Source: Arthrobacter gandavensis (GTDB lineage: Bacteria > Actinomycetota > Actinomycetes > Actinomycetales > Micrococcaceae). From it: 64,000 nucleotides of DNA. A model generated the notes under the pieces. It was not told where the DNA came from and ran no database searches. It saw nothing but the letters and a program-made list of their open reading frames with translations. A program made the position numbers and the translations under genes. This document shows, in pieces, positions 37,111 through 47,678 of the stretch; within the stretch, counting starts at the first letter, position 1, and each line of letters begins with the position of its first letter. The stretch is taken from NCBI RefSeq assembly GCF_009192735.1, contig NZ_VTFU01000002.1:682001-746000 (forward strand). Reading direction: 5' to 3'.

Positions 37111-37794
37111 TTAGAGGCGCGGAACGATCTCGCGGTCCTGGTTCCAGGGCAGGGTCCAGCCCAGTTCCTCCAGCACCGCGTTGAGGATGATGCCGGTAAA
37201 GCCCCACACCAGCACCCCGTTCACGAGGAACGCCGGGGAGCGGTGTGCGCTGGCCCCGTGCCTCATCACGGCGGTGCGGCGGTTTTCCGGGTCCAGCAGA
37301 TCCGCAACCGGTACCCGGAACACGGAGGCTGACTCGCCGTAATCCACCACGTCCACGGGCGTGGGGCGGTCCCACCAGCCCAGGACTGGCGTTACCAGGA
37401 AGTTGCTCACCGGCAGCCCCACCTCCGGCAGGGTACCCAGGACAACGACGCCGTCCGGGTCCAGTCCCGTTTCCTCCCGGGCCTCGCGCAGCGCTGCCGC
37501 CTCGGGTCCCGCGTCGGAGGGGTCCAGCGATCCACCGGGAAACGCCACCTGTCCGGGGTGGTCGTTGAGCGTGGCGGCACGCTCCACCAGCAGGACGTCG
37601 AGCTCGTCCGGCACCACGTCGGAGCGGAAGTCCGAGGGTTTGTCGTCCAGGTTGCCGAACAGGATCAGCACGGCGGCGCGGCGGGCCGTCGCCGGATCCA
37701 CACTCCGGCGCAGGAGTTCCAAATTCGCGTCGAAATAGGTGGTCCGGGCGGCAGCCGAAGCCCCGAGCGCCCGCAGGTCCGCGTAGGCGCTCAT
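37111..37794 (-). CDS. CoA pyrophosphatase-like Nudix hydrolase
   Basis: A 227-residue Nudix hydrolase. The Nudix box is [20 protein letters not shown] followed by EETGLD, preceded by [10 protein letters not shown], the UPF0035/CoA-pyrophosphatase signature (NudL, Rv3672c type). The C-terminal [11 protein letters not shown] segment is also typical. It probably cleaves CoA or related dinucleotides. Its ATG (37794) overlaps the nth stop by 4 bases, so both are one transcript; the same nth-nudix-marP neighbourhood occurs in mycobacteria (Rv3674c-Rv3671c). Confidence 0.92.
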   Translation of the reverse strand: MSAYADLRALGASAAARTTYFDANLELLRRSVDPATARRAAVLILFGNLDDKPSDFRSDVVPDELDVLLVERAATLNDHPGQVAFPGGSLDPSDAGPEAAALREAREETGLDPDGVVVLGTLPEVGLPVSNFLVTPVLGWWDRPTPVDVVDYGESASVFRVPVADLLDPENRRTAVMRHGASAHRSPAFLVNGVLVWGFTGIILNAVLEELGWTLPWNQDREIVPRL

Positions 37795-38588
37795 GCTTCG
37801 AGGCCGAACCCGGCGGCACGCAGCTGGGCGCGGGTTTCGGCAGCCATCATCCTGGCATGCAATTCTTCCCGGCCCGGAGCCAGTTCATACTTCAGCAGCT
37901 TCCGCGCCTTCTCGGGGTCCGTCTCGCCCTCGCCGTAAGAGGGACAAAGCTGCGCAACGGCACATGCGCCGCACGCCGGATTCTTGGCGTGGCATACCCG
38001 CCGGCCGTGGAAAACCACCCGGTTGGACAGCGGAGTCCAGTCCTTGGGCTCAAACAGTTCAGCCACGTCCTCCTCGACCTTTACCGGGTCCTTGGAGGTT
38101 GTCCAGCCGAACCGGCGCGACAGCCGGCCAAAGTGGGTGTCCACGGTGATGCCCGGAATTCCGAAGGCATTGCCCAGCACCACGTTGGCTGTCTTGCGGC
38201 CCACGCCGGGCAGAGTGACGAGCTCCTCGAGCTTGTCGGGCACCTCGCCGTCGTACTCATCCACCAACCGGGTGGACAGCGCCTTGATGCTGGCAGCCTT
38301 CGCGCGGAAGAACCCGGTGGGCCGGATCAGTTCCTGCAGGTCAGCCTCATCGGCCTCCGCCATTGCCTTCGGATCCGGATAGCGGGCAAACAGCACGGGG
38401 GTCACCGCGTTGACGCGGATATCCGTGGTCTGCGCGGACAGCACAGTGGCGATCAGCAGTTCAAAGGCGTTGGTGAAGTCCAGCTCCGCCACGGCATAGG
38501 GATACTGCTCCCCCAGCAGCCGGTTGATCTTCCGTGCCCTCCTTTTCAGGGCGAGCAGGGATGGATCACTCCCGGTTGCCTTAACCAC
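37791..38588 (-). CDS. nth: Endonuclease III
   Basis: A 265-residue HhH-GPD DNA glycosylase/AP lyase that removes oxidised pyrimidines. Seen: [15 protein letters not shown], the helix-hairpin-helix [20 protein letters not shown] with catalytic Lys, the catalytic Asp in [14 protein letters not shown], and the [4Fe-4S] cluster ligands [17 protein letters not shown]. About 35 C-terminal residues extend beyond the E. coli enzyme. The start is GTG 38588. It is upstream of and coupled to the Nudix gene. Confidence 0.96.
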   Translation of the reverse strand: MVKATGSDPSLLALKRRARKINRLLGEQYPYAVAELDFTNAFELLIATVLSAQTTDIRVNAVTPVLFARYPDPKAMAEADEADLQELIRPTGFFRAKAASIKALSTRLVDEYDGEVPDKLEELVTLPGVGRKTANVVLGNAFGIPGITVDTHFGRLSRRFGWTTSKDPVKVEEDVAELFEPKDWTPLSNRVVFHGRRVCHAKNPACGACAVAQLCPSYGEGETDPEKARKLLKYELAPGREELHARMMAAETRAQLRAAGFGLEA

Positions 38589-38645
38589 GTTGTCGGTGTC
38601 CTTCGTTCGCTCCGGATGATGCCAGGTGCTGCGCGGCGGTGCCGG

Positions 38646-40028
38646 CTATTCGCCGGAGTCCTCGCCCACGCGCTCGATGTTGCTGAGGTCCCGCAGCACG
38701 CCGATACGGCCGGTGCGCTTGTCCTGCACCAGGAATTCGGTGCCGCGGTCTTCCAGGCCCAGCTCCCAGTCGCCCGGGTGGAACATGAACAGGGGCAGGC
38801 CGGTGCGCTCGTCGACAATCTGGCGAGGGGTTCCCACGGCAAACCAGAACGCCTCCACAACGTTCTCGGATTCATCGCGTGTGGCGCTGATCGAGTCAGA
38901 GCCCGACGACGACGCCGAAACCAGGGGCGATGCCTGCGTGGCGGGTTCCGCGGAAGAGGACTGCTGTGCTGCTGGATTCCGCTGCTGCCCGGCCTGCTGG
39001 CTTTGCACCACCGGGTTCACGGTGGTGGCGGCGATGGAGTCGTCGCGGCGGGCAGCGGCGGCCGAAGCATCGGTCCCGTTATCCGGGGCATTGCCGGCGG
39101 CAGGTTCGGAGCTGGCCGGCTGGGAGCCGGCTGATTCCGAGCTGGCCGATTTGGAGCCGGCAGGCTGCTCACCGGTGCCGGCCGGGCCGCGGGCGCCGCT
39201 GCGGTCCGACTCGTCACGGCTGCGGTCCGACTCGTCACGGGTGGAGGCAGCGGTGGCGCCGGCAGCTGCAGCGCCTGTTTCCGGAATGCCGTTCGGAGCC
39301 GGCGTGGTGCCGGCGTCCTCGGGCTTGCGGCCAAACAGGCCGGACGGGGCGAGCTTGCCCATCCCACCGAGGCGGGAACCTGCCGGCTTGGCCTCGTCCG
39401 CGGCCTCGCCGGCGCGGTCAGCGTCGCTGGAACCGGCGGCGCGGGCCTGGGAGGCCGGAGCGGCCGGACGGCGGCGCAGGCGAACGGTCTCGCGTGCCAT
39501 GACGTGTGCCGGCGTCTCGGGGCGCTCGGCAAACTCCCGGGAGAACGGCGGAATGTGCGGGGCGAGGGTGGTTGCCACCAGCAGGCCAAGGGCACCGATG
39601 AGCGTCAGCATGGCGCCGATGGTGAACTCGTTGACCAGGTGCAGGAAGAAGAAGGCGGTGGCCAGCACTGCCACCACGGAACCGAACTGGTCCACGGACA
39701 GCGAGCCGATCCGGTATTTCAACTCAGGAGCCATCCGGCGGGCTGCGAACAGGCCGGCGGTCAGAAGCGGCAGGATGATGCCGATTCCCAAGAAGAACAG
39801 CGGAGTCAGCGGCGACCAGAGGTTGGCCAGCAACCCGAAGCTCGTGCTCCATGGCAGGAGCGAGCCAATCAGCATGAGAAGGACAGAACCGCCCACGACT
39901 GTGTCGCGCAGGCCGAACGGGCCCAGGACTGCGGTCCGGGCTTTGTCCTCGCCGGTGGGACGGTTCTCGGCGGGTGCCGGGGTATCCGCCACCGTTCGGG
40001 AGTCCTTTTCAACGGGGGGCTGGTTCAT
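38646..40028 (-). CDS. Membrane protein with long Ser/Ala/Glu-rich cytoplasmic domain
   Basis: A 460-residue protein of unknown function. Residues 40-175 hold four hydrophobic helices (GGSVLLMLIGSLLPWSTS, PLFFLGIGIILPLLTAGLF, FGSVVAVLATAFFFLHLV, LTLIGALGLLVATTLA). Then comes a disordered Ala/Ser/Glu/Pro-rich stretch (190-370) containing a duplicated RDESDRS. A folded C-terminal part ends with FMFHPGDWELGLEDRGTEFL and TGRIGVLRDLSNIERVGED. ATG 40028 follows GGAGAACAA. The C-terminal part may bind a partner; nothing identifies it. Confidence 0.78.
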   Translation of the reverse strand: MNQPPVEKDSRTVADTPAPAENRPTGEDKARTAVLGPFGLRDTVVGGSVLLMLIGSLLPWSTSFGLLANLWSPLTPLFFLGIGIILPLLTAGLFAARRMAPELKYRIGSLSVDQFGSVVAVLATAFFFLHLVNEFTIGAMLTLIGALGLLVATTLAPHIPPFSREFAERPETPAHVMARETVRLRRRPAAPASQARAAGSSDADRAGEAADEAKPAGSRLGGMGKLAPSGLFGRKPEDAGTTPAPNGIPETGAAAAGATAASTRDESDRSRDESDRSGARGPAGTGEQPAGSKSASSESAGSQPASSEPAAGNAPDNGTDASAAAARRDDSIAATTVNPVVQSQQAGQQRNPAAQQSSSAEPATQASPLVSASSSGSDSISATRDESENVVEAFWFAVGTPRQIVDERTGLPLFMFHPGDWELGLEDRGTEFLVQDKRTGRIGVLRDLSNIERVGEDSGE

Positions 40029-40230
40029 TTGTTCTCCATTCACGACCGCCGCCTGCGGGCCGGCCGTTAGCTGCAGGCGCAGCATGGGCGGGCCGCATGC
40101 ACGGTAAAAAAGCGGTTGCTTCCACCCACAGCCTAGTCAACGCTCGGACCGCAGACTAGCCGAACTGCCGCACGGATGCCCGCCGTGATTTACCGCTCAC
40201 CGCAGAAATACCCCCTTTGCGGGGCTCCGG

Positions 40231-40270
40231 TGTGACCGTGCACACACACATTCCGGATCGGCGCTAGGGT
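40231..40270 (+). promoter_or_regulatory. acs promoter with Crp/GlxR-like site
   Basis: TGTGA-N6-ACACA (40231-40246) differs from the Crp consensus TGTGA-N6-TCACA at one base. A TAGGGT -10 lies at 40265-40270, which puts the site centre about 39 bases before the expected start point, close to the class II position. The rest of the 312-base gap 40029-40340 holds a small GC hairpin (40211-40224) and no gene. Confidence 0.5.
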
Positions 40271-40340
40271 TGATCCAACGCTACGGCAGCCCCTCGATCC
40301 GGGCTGGACCGTGGGCACTCAGCTAGCGAAAGGGTTCACG

Positions 40341-42329
<1,989 letters not shown>

Positions 42330-42356
42330 CCCCACATGAACCACCCCGCGACATGA

Positions 42357-42396
42357 CAGAAGGTGCGTTTCCCAAGTCCGGGAAGCGCACCTTCTG
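42357..42396. terminator. Bidirectional terminator between acs and ohr
   Basis: A 17-bp stem (42357-42373 with 42380-42396, one G-U pair) around a 6-base loop lies between the convergent acs and ohr genes. The stem ends carry CAGAAGG/CCTTCTG but no clear U-tract follows on the plus strand. Confidence 0.7.
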
Positions 42397-42422
42397 CCGT
42401 TTCGGCGGAGAGCGGGAAGGGC

Positions 42423-42842
42423 CTAGCCGACCGTGACGTCAAGAACGACGTCGATGTTCCCGCGGGTCGCGTTGGAGTAGGGGCACACCTGGTGCGCGGC
42501 CTCGACGAGCTTCTCCGCGGTGGCCTGGTCCACGCCGGACATTTCCACGTGCAGTTCCACGCCGAGCTTGAAGCCGACTTCCTGCTTGTGCAGGCTGACA
42601 TCGGCCGTGACGGCGGCGTCGGCGATCGGAGCCTTCTCCGCGCGGGCAATCATTTTCAGGGCGGAAAGGAAGCAGGCGGAGTAGCCGGCGGCAAAGAGCT
42701 GCTCCGGGTTGGTGCCGTCGCCGGCGCCGCCCATCTCGGTGGGAGTGGCCAGGTTGACCTTCAGCTGCCCGTCGCTGGTCTGGGCTTCTCCGTTGCGGCC
42801 GTCTCCGGTGGCGGTGGCTGACGCGGTGTACAAAGCGCTCAT
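42423..42842 (-). CDS. ohr: Organic hydroperoxide resistance protein (Ohr/OsmC family)
   Basis: A 139-residue thiol peroxidase that reduces fatty-acid and organic hydroperoxides. The two catalytic cysteines are Cys57 in GYSACFLSAL and Cys120 in QVCPYSNATRGN; the active-site Arg would be the one near residue 15-20 (GDGRNGEA). Length and TNPEQLFAAGYSACF fit Ohr rather than OsmC. It is divergent from a TetR regulator across a 102-base gap holding a palindromic operator. No MarR-type OhrR gene is nearby, so the TetR protein is the likely regulator. Confidence 0.95.
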   Translation of the reverse strand: MSALYTASATATGDGRNGEAQTSDGQLKVNLATPTEMGGAGDGTNPEQLFAAGYSACFLSALKMIARAEKAPIADAAVTADVSLHKQEVGFKLGVELHVEMSGVDQATAEKLVEAAHQVCPYSNATRGNIDVVLDVTVG

Positions 42843-42870
42843 GGCAACTCCTTCAGTTGGGGGGGTCCTC

Positions 42871-42896
42871 AGGTAGACTAACTAGTACGTCTACTT
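42871..42896. promoter_or_regulatory. Operator palindrome between ohr and tetR
   Basis: Inverted half-sites GTAGAC (42873-42878) and GTCTAC (42889-42894) are centred on a perfect ACTAGT hexamer (42881-42886), giving nine of eleven symmetric positions. It lies midway between the two start codons, the expected place for a TetR-family operator controlling both genes. Confidence 0.65.
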
Positions 42897-42944
42897 GAGC
42901 CAAGTAAACCCGGCTTCGCCGCAATCCGCAACCGAGAAGGATCC

Positions 42945-43502
42945 ATGACCAGCCAGCCACCGGTGCGAGAGCGCATCCTGGACACCGCAGCAGCCCTCTT
43001 CTACTCCGAGGGCATCCGCGCCGTGAGCGCTGACCGGATCATTGCCGCAGCGGGAACCACCAAGGTGACCTTTTACCGGCACTTCCGCACCAAGGAGGAC
43101 CTGGTGGTCGCCTACCTGCAGGCTCAGTCGGCCCGGATCCGCGCCGCCGCCGCAGGCCTGAGCGATGATCCCCGCACCGGGCTGCTGCAGCTGGCCGAAG
43201 CCATGGGCGCGGAAACCTGCATCCCCGGGTTCCGCGGCTGCCCGTTCATCAATGCGGCAGCCGAGTACCCCGATGCCGGGTCCCCCGTCCGCGCCGTCGT
43301 CACGGAGCACCGGCAGTGGCTGCATGCAGAGGTCAGCCGCAGGATCGCACAGTTGGGAGCCGCCGAACCGGACCGGCTGGCCGACCAGCTGCTGATGCTG
43401 CGCGACGGTGCCATGGTCCATGGCTACGTCGCCGATCCTGCATCGGTTTCCGCGTCCCTCATCAGCGCCGGACGCGCCATCCTCGGCCCTCTGACGCCCT
43501 GA
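42945..43502 (+). CDS. TetR/AcrR-family transcriptional regulator
   Basis: A 185-residue TetR regulator. The N-terminal HTH runs from RERILDTAAALFYSEGIRAV through ADRIIAAAGTTKVTFYRHF (recognition helix). The ligand domain has Cys92 and Cys99 in ETCIPGFRGCPFINAAAEYP; the GCPF.NAAAE segment is common in one TetR subgroup. Because it faces ohr, regulation by peroxide through these cysteines is a fair inference, but not established. The 80-base gap to the transporter gene may carry the latter's promoter. Confidence 0.92.
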   Translation: MTSQPPVRERILDTAAALFYSEGIRAVSADRIIAAAGTTKVTFYRHFRTKEDLVVAYLQAQSARIRAAAAGLSDDPRTGLLQLAEAMGAETCIPGFRGCPFINAAAEYPDAGSPVRAVVTEHRQWLHAEVSRRIAQLGAAEPDRLADQLLMLRDGAMVHGYVADPASVSASLISAGRAILGPLTP

Positions 43503-43581
43503 CGCGGGAAGCGCGCCACCGGCGACGGCGTGACCTTGGACTCATCTGGTTTGCAGCGGGGCACCCGGGGTAGCAGAATCA

Positions 43582-44952
43582 ATGCTCGTGTCCACTTCCA
43601 GCACTTCCTCCCCACATTCCACTTCTGCTGTCGCAGATTCACCGAGCCCTCGGCAGCAGCGCCGGATGGCGCGCAAGGTGGCCGGAGCTTCCTTTGTCGG
43701 AACGGCGCTGGAGTCTTATGACTTCTATGTCTTCGGCACCGCGGCCGCGCTGATCCTGAACCGGATCTTCTTCCCGGAGGTTGATCCGCTGATCGGCGTC
43801 CTGCTGTCGTTCCTCTCGCTGGGCATCGGCTTCATTGCCCGGCCCGTGGGCGCCGTCCTCTTCGGCCACATCGGAGACCGGATCGGGCGCAAGAAGTCGC
43901 TGATCTGGACCATCGTCCTGATGGGCACGGCCACCGGAGTCATCGGCCTGCTGCCGGACTACAACACCATCGGCCTCTGGGCTCCGGCGCTGCTGGTCAC
44001 CCTGCGGCTGCTGCAGGGCCTGGCCGTGGGCGGGGAATGGGGCGGGGCCATCCTGATCGCCACTGAACACGCGGAACCACGCAAGCGCGCCCTCTACGCC
44101 GCCATTCCGCAGATCGGATCCCCAGTGGGCACCATCATGGTCACCGCCACCTTCCTGCTCCTGACCCAGGCATCACAGGAAACCATGGAAGCGGGCCTGT
44201 GGCGGGTCCCGTTCCTGATGGCCTTCCCCTTCATGGCCATCGCCCTGTACCTGCGCTTCGCCATTGAGGAGACCCCCGTCTTCAAGGAGGTGGCGGAGCA
44301 CTCCGCCGTTCCCCGCGTTCCGGTCCTGGAAGTGCTCACGGCCCAGCGGCTGCCGGTCCTGGTGGCCGCCGCCGCCTCCCTCCTCGGTATCGGGTCCTAC
44401 TTCCTGATGACCACCTACACCCAGGCCTACGGCACCAATCAGCTTGGCCTGTCCGACTCCACCGTGCTCAACGCCGCCCTGGTGGGATCGGTCCTGCAGC
44501 TGGCCACCATCCCGGCCTTCGGCTGGCTGGCCACGAAGATCGGTTCAGCGCGGATGGTTGCCGCCGGTGCCGCCGCAACGCTGCTGATTTCCTTTCCGCT
44601 GTACTGGGTGATCAGCACCGCGGACCAGACCACCTACATCCTGGCCATCCTGCTCGGGGGCATTGCGCCCACGGCGGCATGGGCGGCGTTGGGCGGACTC
44701 ATGGCGGACCTGTTCCCGGCCCGCACTGGCTTCACGGCCCTCTCCCTGGCCTACAGCTTTGCCGGCATCCTGGCCGGCTTTACGCCCGCGGTCACGTCCG
44801 CGTACGGCGAGGCGACCGGCGGCGCATGGTGGCACCCCGGCGTCGTGCTGGCACTGATGTCAGTCATCACGATTGCCGGCGCGATGGCCGCCAGCCGCAT
44901 GACGCGCCGTGCCGCTGCCGCGGCCGGTGCCGGCGAGTTGGCGCATAGTTAA
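43582..44952 (+). CDS. MFS transporter of the metabolite:H+ symporter (MHS/ShiA-like) family
   Basis: A 456-residue transporter with about 12 membrane segments. MHS signatures: SFVGTALESYDFYVFGTAAAL in the first helix, FGHIGDRIGRKKSL in loop 2-3, RLLQGLAVGGEWGGA in helix 4, and RFAIEETPVF after helix 6. The family takes up organic acids, betaines, shikimate or dicarboxylates with protons. The next gene, 3 bases downstream, is a type II dehydroquinase, so shikimate/quinate-like substrates are the best inference. The N-terminal 28 residues are a Ser-rich tail. Confidence 0.9.
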   Translation: MLVSTSSTSSPHSTSAVADSPSPRQQRRMARKVAGASFVGTALESYDFYVFGTAAALILNRIFFPEVDPLIGVLLSFLSLGIGFIARPVGAVLFGHIGDRIGRKKSLIWTIVLMGTATGVIGLLPDYNTIGLWAPALLVTLRLLQGLAVGGEWGGAILIATEHAEPRKRALYAAIPQIGSPVGTIMVTATFLLLTQASQETMEAGLWRVPFLMAFPFMAIALYLRFAIEETPVFKEVAEHSAVPRVPVLEVLTAQRLPVLVAAAASLLGIGSYFLMTTYTQAYGTNQLGLSDSTVLNAALVGSVLQLATIPAFGWLATKIGSARMVAAGAAATLLISFPLYWVISTADQTTYILAILLGGIAPTAAWAALGGLMADLFPARTGFTALSLAYSFAGILAGFTPAVTSAYGEATGGAWWHPGVVLALMSVITIAGAMAASRMTRRAAAAAGAGELAHS

Positions 44953-44955
44953 GGC

Positions 44956-45420
44956 ATGACTGCCTCCCGCACCCGAAACCTGCTCGTCCTTAATGGCCCC
45001 AACCTGAATCTCCTGGGCACCCGGGAGCCGGGGATCTACGGTTGGGACACGCTCGACGACGTCGAGGCCCTCGCCCTGAGCGCGGCGGAGGCCGTCGGCT
45101 GGACCGTGGACTGCATCCAGTCCAACCATGAAGGGGACCTGATCGACGCCATCCACGGCGCCCCGGGCCTGGCGGATGCCATCATCATCAACCCTGCCGC
45201 GTACAGCCACACCTCGGTGGCCATTCCCGACGCACTCTCCGGCGTCGGCCTGCCCGTGGTGGAGGTGCACCTGAGCAACATCCACCGGCGCGAGGAGTTC
45301 CGCCACCACTCCTACGTGTCCGCGGTGGCCGACGTCGTCATCTGCGGGGCCGGGATTGCGGGCTACGGCATGGCAGTGAACTACCTGGCTGCCCGGCTCG
45401 ACGGCGAAGCGAACGCCTGA
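44956..45420 (+). CDS. aroQ: Type II 3-dehydroquinate dehydratase
   Basis: A 154-residue flavodoxin-fold enzyme interconverting 3-dehydroquinate and 3-dehydroshikimate. Seen: LVLNGPNLNLLGTREPGIYG with the active-site Tyr and Arg of the lid loop, IINPAAYSHTSVAI, and VVEVHLSNIHRREEFRHHSY with the catalytic His. It begins 3 bases after the transporter, so they share a transcript. That context favours a catabolic role in quinate/shikimate use over, or in addition to, chorismate synthesis. Confidence 0.95.
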   Translation: MTASRTRNLLVLNGPNLNLLGTREPGIYGWDTLDDVEALALSAAEAVGWTVDCIQSNHEGDLIDAIHGAPGLADAIIINPAAYSHTSVAIPDALSGVGLPVVEVHLSNIHRREEFRHHSYVSAVADVVICGAGIAGYGMAVNYLAARLDGEANA

Positions 45421-45472
45421 GCCTCCCCGCGTCGCAGGAGCCACTCTTCCCCGGAGTCCTCCTTCACGAGTC

Positions 45473-46657
45473 CTACTCGCCGGAGATGCACTGCCCGGGT
45501 GACACCGGGTCGGAATAGCCGGCGGCGGCATCAGCCACCGGGACCAGCTCCTTCAGTGACAGGGCATAGCCGATGGGCTGCTCGCCGGTGGTCTTGGCGA
45601 AGATGACCCCGGCCACCTGCCCGTCGATGTCCAGCAGCGGGCCGCCGGAATTTCCCTGCTGTACGTTGGCCGCCAGAGTGTAAACCTCCAGCACCTCCGG
45701 CGACGTGCCGTAGATGTTGCGGACCGACACGTCGGACAGCCGCTCCACGTTGGCAGCCTGCAGCCGGAACGGGCCGCCGGCCGGATACCCGGCAAACGCC
45801 GCAGTGGTGTCGTTGGGCAGCACCCCGCCCAGCGGAATGGGGTCCGCGTCAAGGTTGTCCACGGCCAGCACCGCCAGGTCGCGGGTGCTGTCGAAGTACA
45901 CCACCTTGCCCGGAAGGGCTCCGCCCCCGGGAATCTGCACCACCGGTTCAGGCACACCCGCAACCACGTGGGCATTGGTAATCACGCGGTCATCCGCCAC
46001 CACAAAGCCCGAACCCGTCTGGTTCTGCCCGCACTGGTAAGCCGTCCCGGTGATCTTAACCACAGACTCCGACGATGCCTGGAGCCCTGCCGAGGACAGC
46101 GACTGGTCGGGGGCGACCACCGTTTCCGGCGCCGCACTGTCCAGGATGGTCGGCAGGCCCTCGGCCAGAGTGAAGGAACGCACCTGCGCCGTCCAGGTCT
46201 TCACCCGGTCGGGCGTGGCCTCGTCGATGGTGGTCAGGACCTTGGACGAGGTGATCTGCTGCGAGAGGAACGGCACGCCGAGGGTATTGACGCTGAACGC
46301 GAGCATTGACATCACCAGTGCGGACACCGCCAGGTTCACGGCGCCGCCGAGCAGACGGTCCAGGAACCGCAGCGGCGGGAAGTTCAGCCAGCGCCGGATT
46401 CCGCCGCCCAGCGCCGCTCCCAGCGCGTGGCCACCCAAGACGAGCACCGCCACCGTCGCGATGACCGCCGTCAGCCGCCAGCCGTCGTCGGGCACCCACG
46501 CCGCCACCAGCGGGATGGCAAAGAAAGCGGCCACCGCTCCGGCCACGAAGCCGACGATGCCGCCCAGGGTCACCACCAGACCGTTCCGCAGGCCGGCGAG
46601 AAGGTAAAACAGCAGCGCCAACAGCAGAATGATGTCGAGGAGGGAGAAACCGAGCAC
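45473..46657 (-). CDS. marP: MarP-family periplasmic serine protease
   Basis: A 394-residue membrane-anchored protease like Rv3671c, needed for acid and oxidative stress tolerance in M. tuberculosis. Four N-terminal helices (CvpA-like, residues 1-125) lead to a chymotrypsin-fold domain with His230 (ITNAHVVAG), Asp260 (DSTRDLAVL) and Ser337 (QQGNSGGPLLD). Cys209 (YQCGQN) and a Cys five residues from the end could form the stabilising disulfide known in MarP. GTG 46657 is chosen because GGAG lies 6 bases upstream; TTG 46669 is the alternative. Convergent with aroQ. Confidence 0.93.
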   Translation of the reverse strand: MLGFSLLDIILLLALLFYLLAGLRNGLVVTLGGIVGFVAGAVAAFFAIPLVAAWVPDDGWRLTAVIATVAVLVLGGHALGAALGGGIRRWLNFPPLRFLDRLLGGAVNLAVSALVMSMLAFSVNTLGVPFLSQQITSSKVLTTIDEATPDRVKTWTAQVRSFTLAEGLPTILDSAAPETVVAPDQSLSSAGLQASSESVVKITGTAYQCGQNQTGSGFVVADDRVITNAHVVAGVPEPVVQIPGGGALPGKVVYFDSTRDLAVLAVDNLDADPIPLGGVLPNDTTAAFAGYPAGGPFRLQAANVERLSDVSVRNIYGTSPEVLEVYTLAANVQQGNSGGPLLDIDGQVAGVIFAKTTGEQPIGYALSLKELVPVADAAAGYSDPVSPGQCISGE

Positions 46658-46887
46658 AAACAGCTCCAAAATACGGTGTAGGGGACTAACGCGGGACCCT
46701 ACGCTGCCGGTCCCTGCCTCCAGAGTTTAGCGGCCCAAGCTGGGGAATCCGTTCCCCGCGGAGCGCGGCAGGCAGAGCACCGGGGCGTCCTTTTTATCAT
46801 CCGAGGGCGAACAAAGCTATTACAGGTGTCACATGGGGCCGTAGTGCGGGAAGATAATAGAAGGGACAACTATTTACAGGAGATTTC

Positions 46888-47565
46888 ATGGATATCGAGG
46901 TACTGCGCCGTGCGCCATTGTTCGCCTCATTGGGAGACGACGTCTTCGCAGCTCTAACCGACGAGTTGACCGAGGTCGACCTTTCGCGCGGCGCATCAGT
47001 TTTCCGCGAAGGTGACCAGGGCGACCAGCTGTATTTCATCGTGTCCGGAAAGATCAAGCTCGGCCGCTCGGCTCCCGACGGCCGCGAAAACCTGCTGGCC
47101 ATCCTCGGCCCGGGCGAGCTCTTCGGCGAGATGGCACTGTTTGATCCGAGCCCGCGCAACGCCACGGCAACCGCGGTGTCCGAAACCCGCCTGGCAGGAC
47201 TGCGGCACGACAACCTGAAGGCTCTGCTGGAAACGCGCCCCGAGGTCTCGGTGCAGCTGCTTCAGGCCCTGGCCCGCCGGCTTCGCCGCACCAACGAGTC
47301 CCTCGCGGACCTGGTGTTCTCGGACGTTCCCGGCCGCGTCGCCAAGGCTTTGCTGGATTTGGCGGACCGGTTCGGCCGTCCGGCAACCGACGGCATCCTG
47401 GTGGCCCATGAGCTGACCCAGGAAGAACTGGCCCAGCTGGTCGGCGCTTCCCGCGAAACAGTGAACAAGGCTTTGGCTGAGTTCGTGCAGCGCGGCTGGC
47501 TGCGCCTCGAGGCGCGCGCAGTGGTCATTCTGGACGTACAGCGGCTGCGCCAGCGCTCCCGCTAG
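46888..47565 (+). CDS. Crp/Fnr-family cAMP-binding transcriptional regulator
   Basis: A 225-residue global regulator of the actinobacterial Crp/GlxR type. The cyclic-nucleotide pocket is GELFGEMALFDPSPRNATATA in part (GEMALFDPSPRNATA), with Glu, Arg and Thr placed to bind cAMP, and the C-terminal winged helix is TQEELAQLVGASRETVNKAL. CAGGAGA stands 8 bases before ATG 46888 and a GATAAT -10 lies at 46853-46858. The long 5' gap (46658-46887) contains hairpins but no gene. The Crp-like site before acs is a candidate target. Confidence 0.95.
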   Translation: MDIEVLRRAPLFASLGDDVFAALTDELTEVDLSRGASVFREGDQGDQLYFIVSGKIKLGRSAPDGRENLLAILGPGELFGEMALFDPSPRNATATAVSETRLAGLRHDNLKALLETRPEVSVQLLQALARRLRRTNESLADLVFSDVPGRVAKALLDLADRFGRPATDGILVAHELTQEELAQLVGASRETVNKALAEFVQRGWLRLEARAVVILDVQRLRQRSR

Positions 47566-47588
47566 CAGCAGGAACCACCGCCTAATGA

Positions 47589-47628
47589 CGACGGCGCCGC
47601 TCCCCTTTGGGTGGGAGCGGCGCCGTCG
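47589..47628. terminator. Bidirectional terminator between crp and the Nudix gene
   Basis: A 16-bp perfect stem (47589-47604 with 47613-47628) around the loop CTTTGGGT lies 23 bases after the crp stop and before the end of the convergent Nudix gene. No long U-tract follows. Confidence 0.72.
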
Positions 47629-47678
47629 CTGCGTCTGGCTCCGTGTGTGCCGGCGGCAGCGGAGCCGGCGCAGCCCGG

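Noticed and set aside
46670-46790. Hairpins in the gap before crp considered as a riboswitch
   Set aside because: Only isolated short stems (GTAGGG/CCCTAC, GGGGAA/TTCCCC) are present, with no known riboswitch core, and they lie upstream of the probable -10.
46818-46833. Crp half-site TCACA upstream of the crp gene, considered as autoregulation
   Set aside because: Only the right half matches; the left half TATTA does not fit TGTGA.
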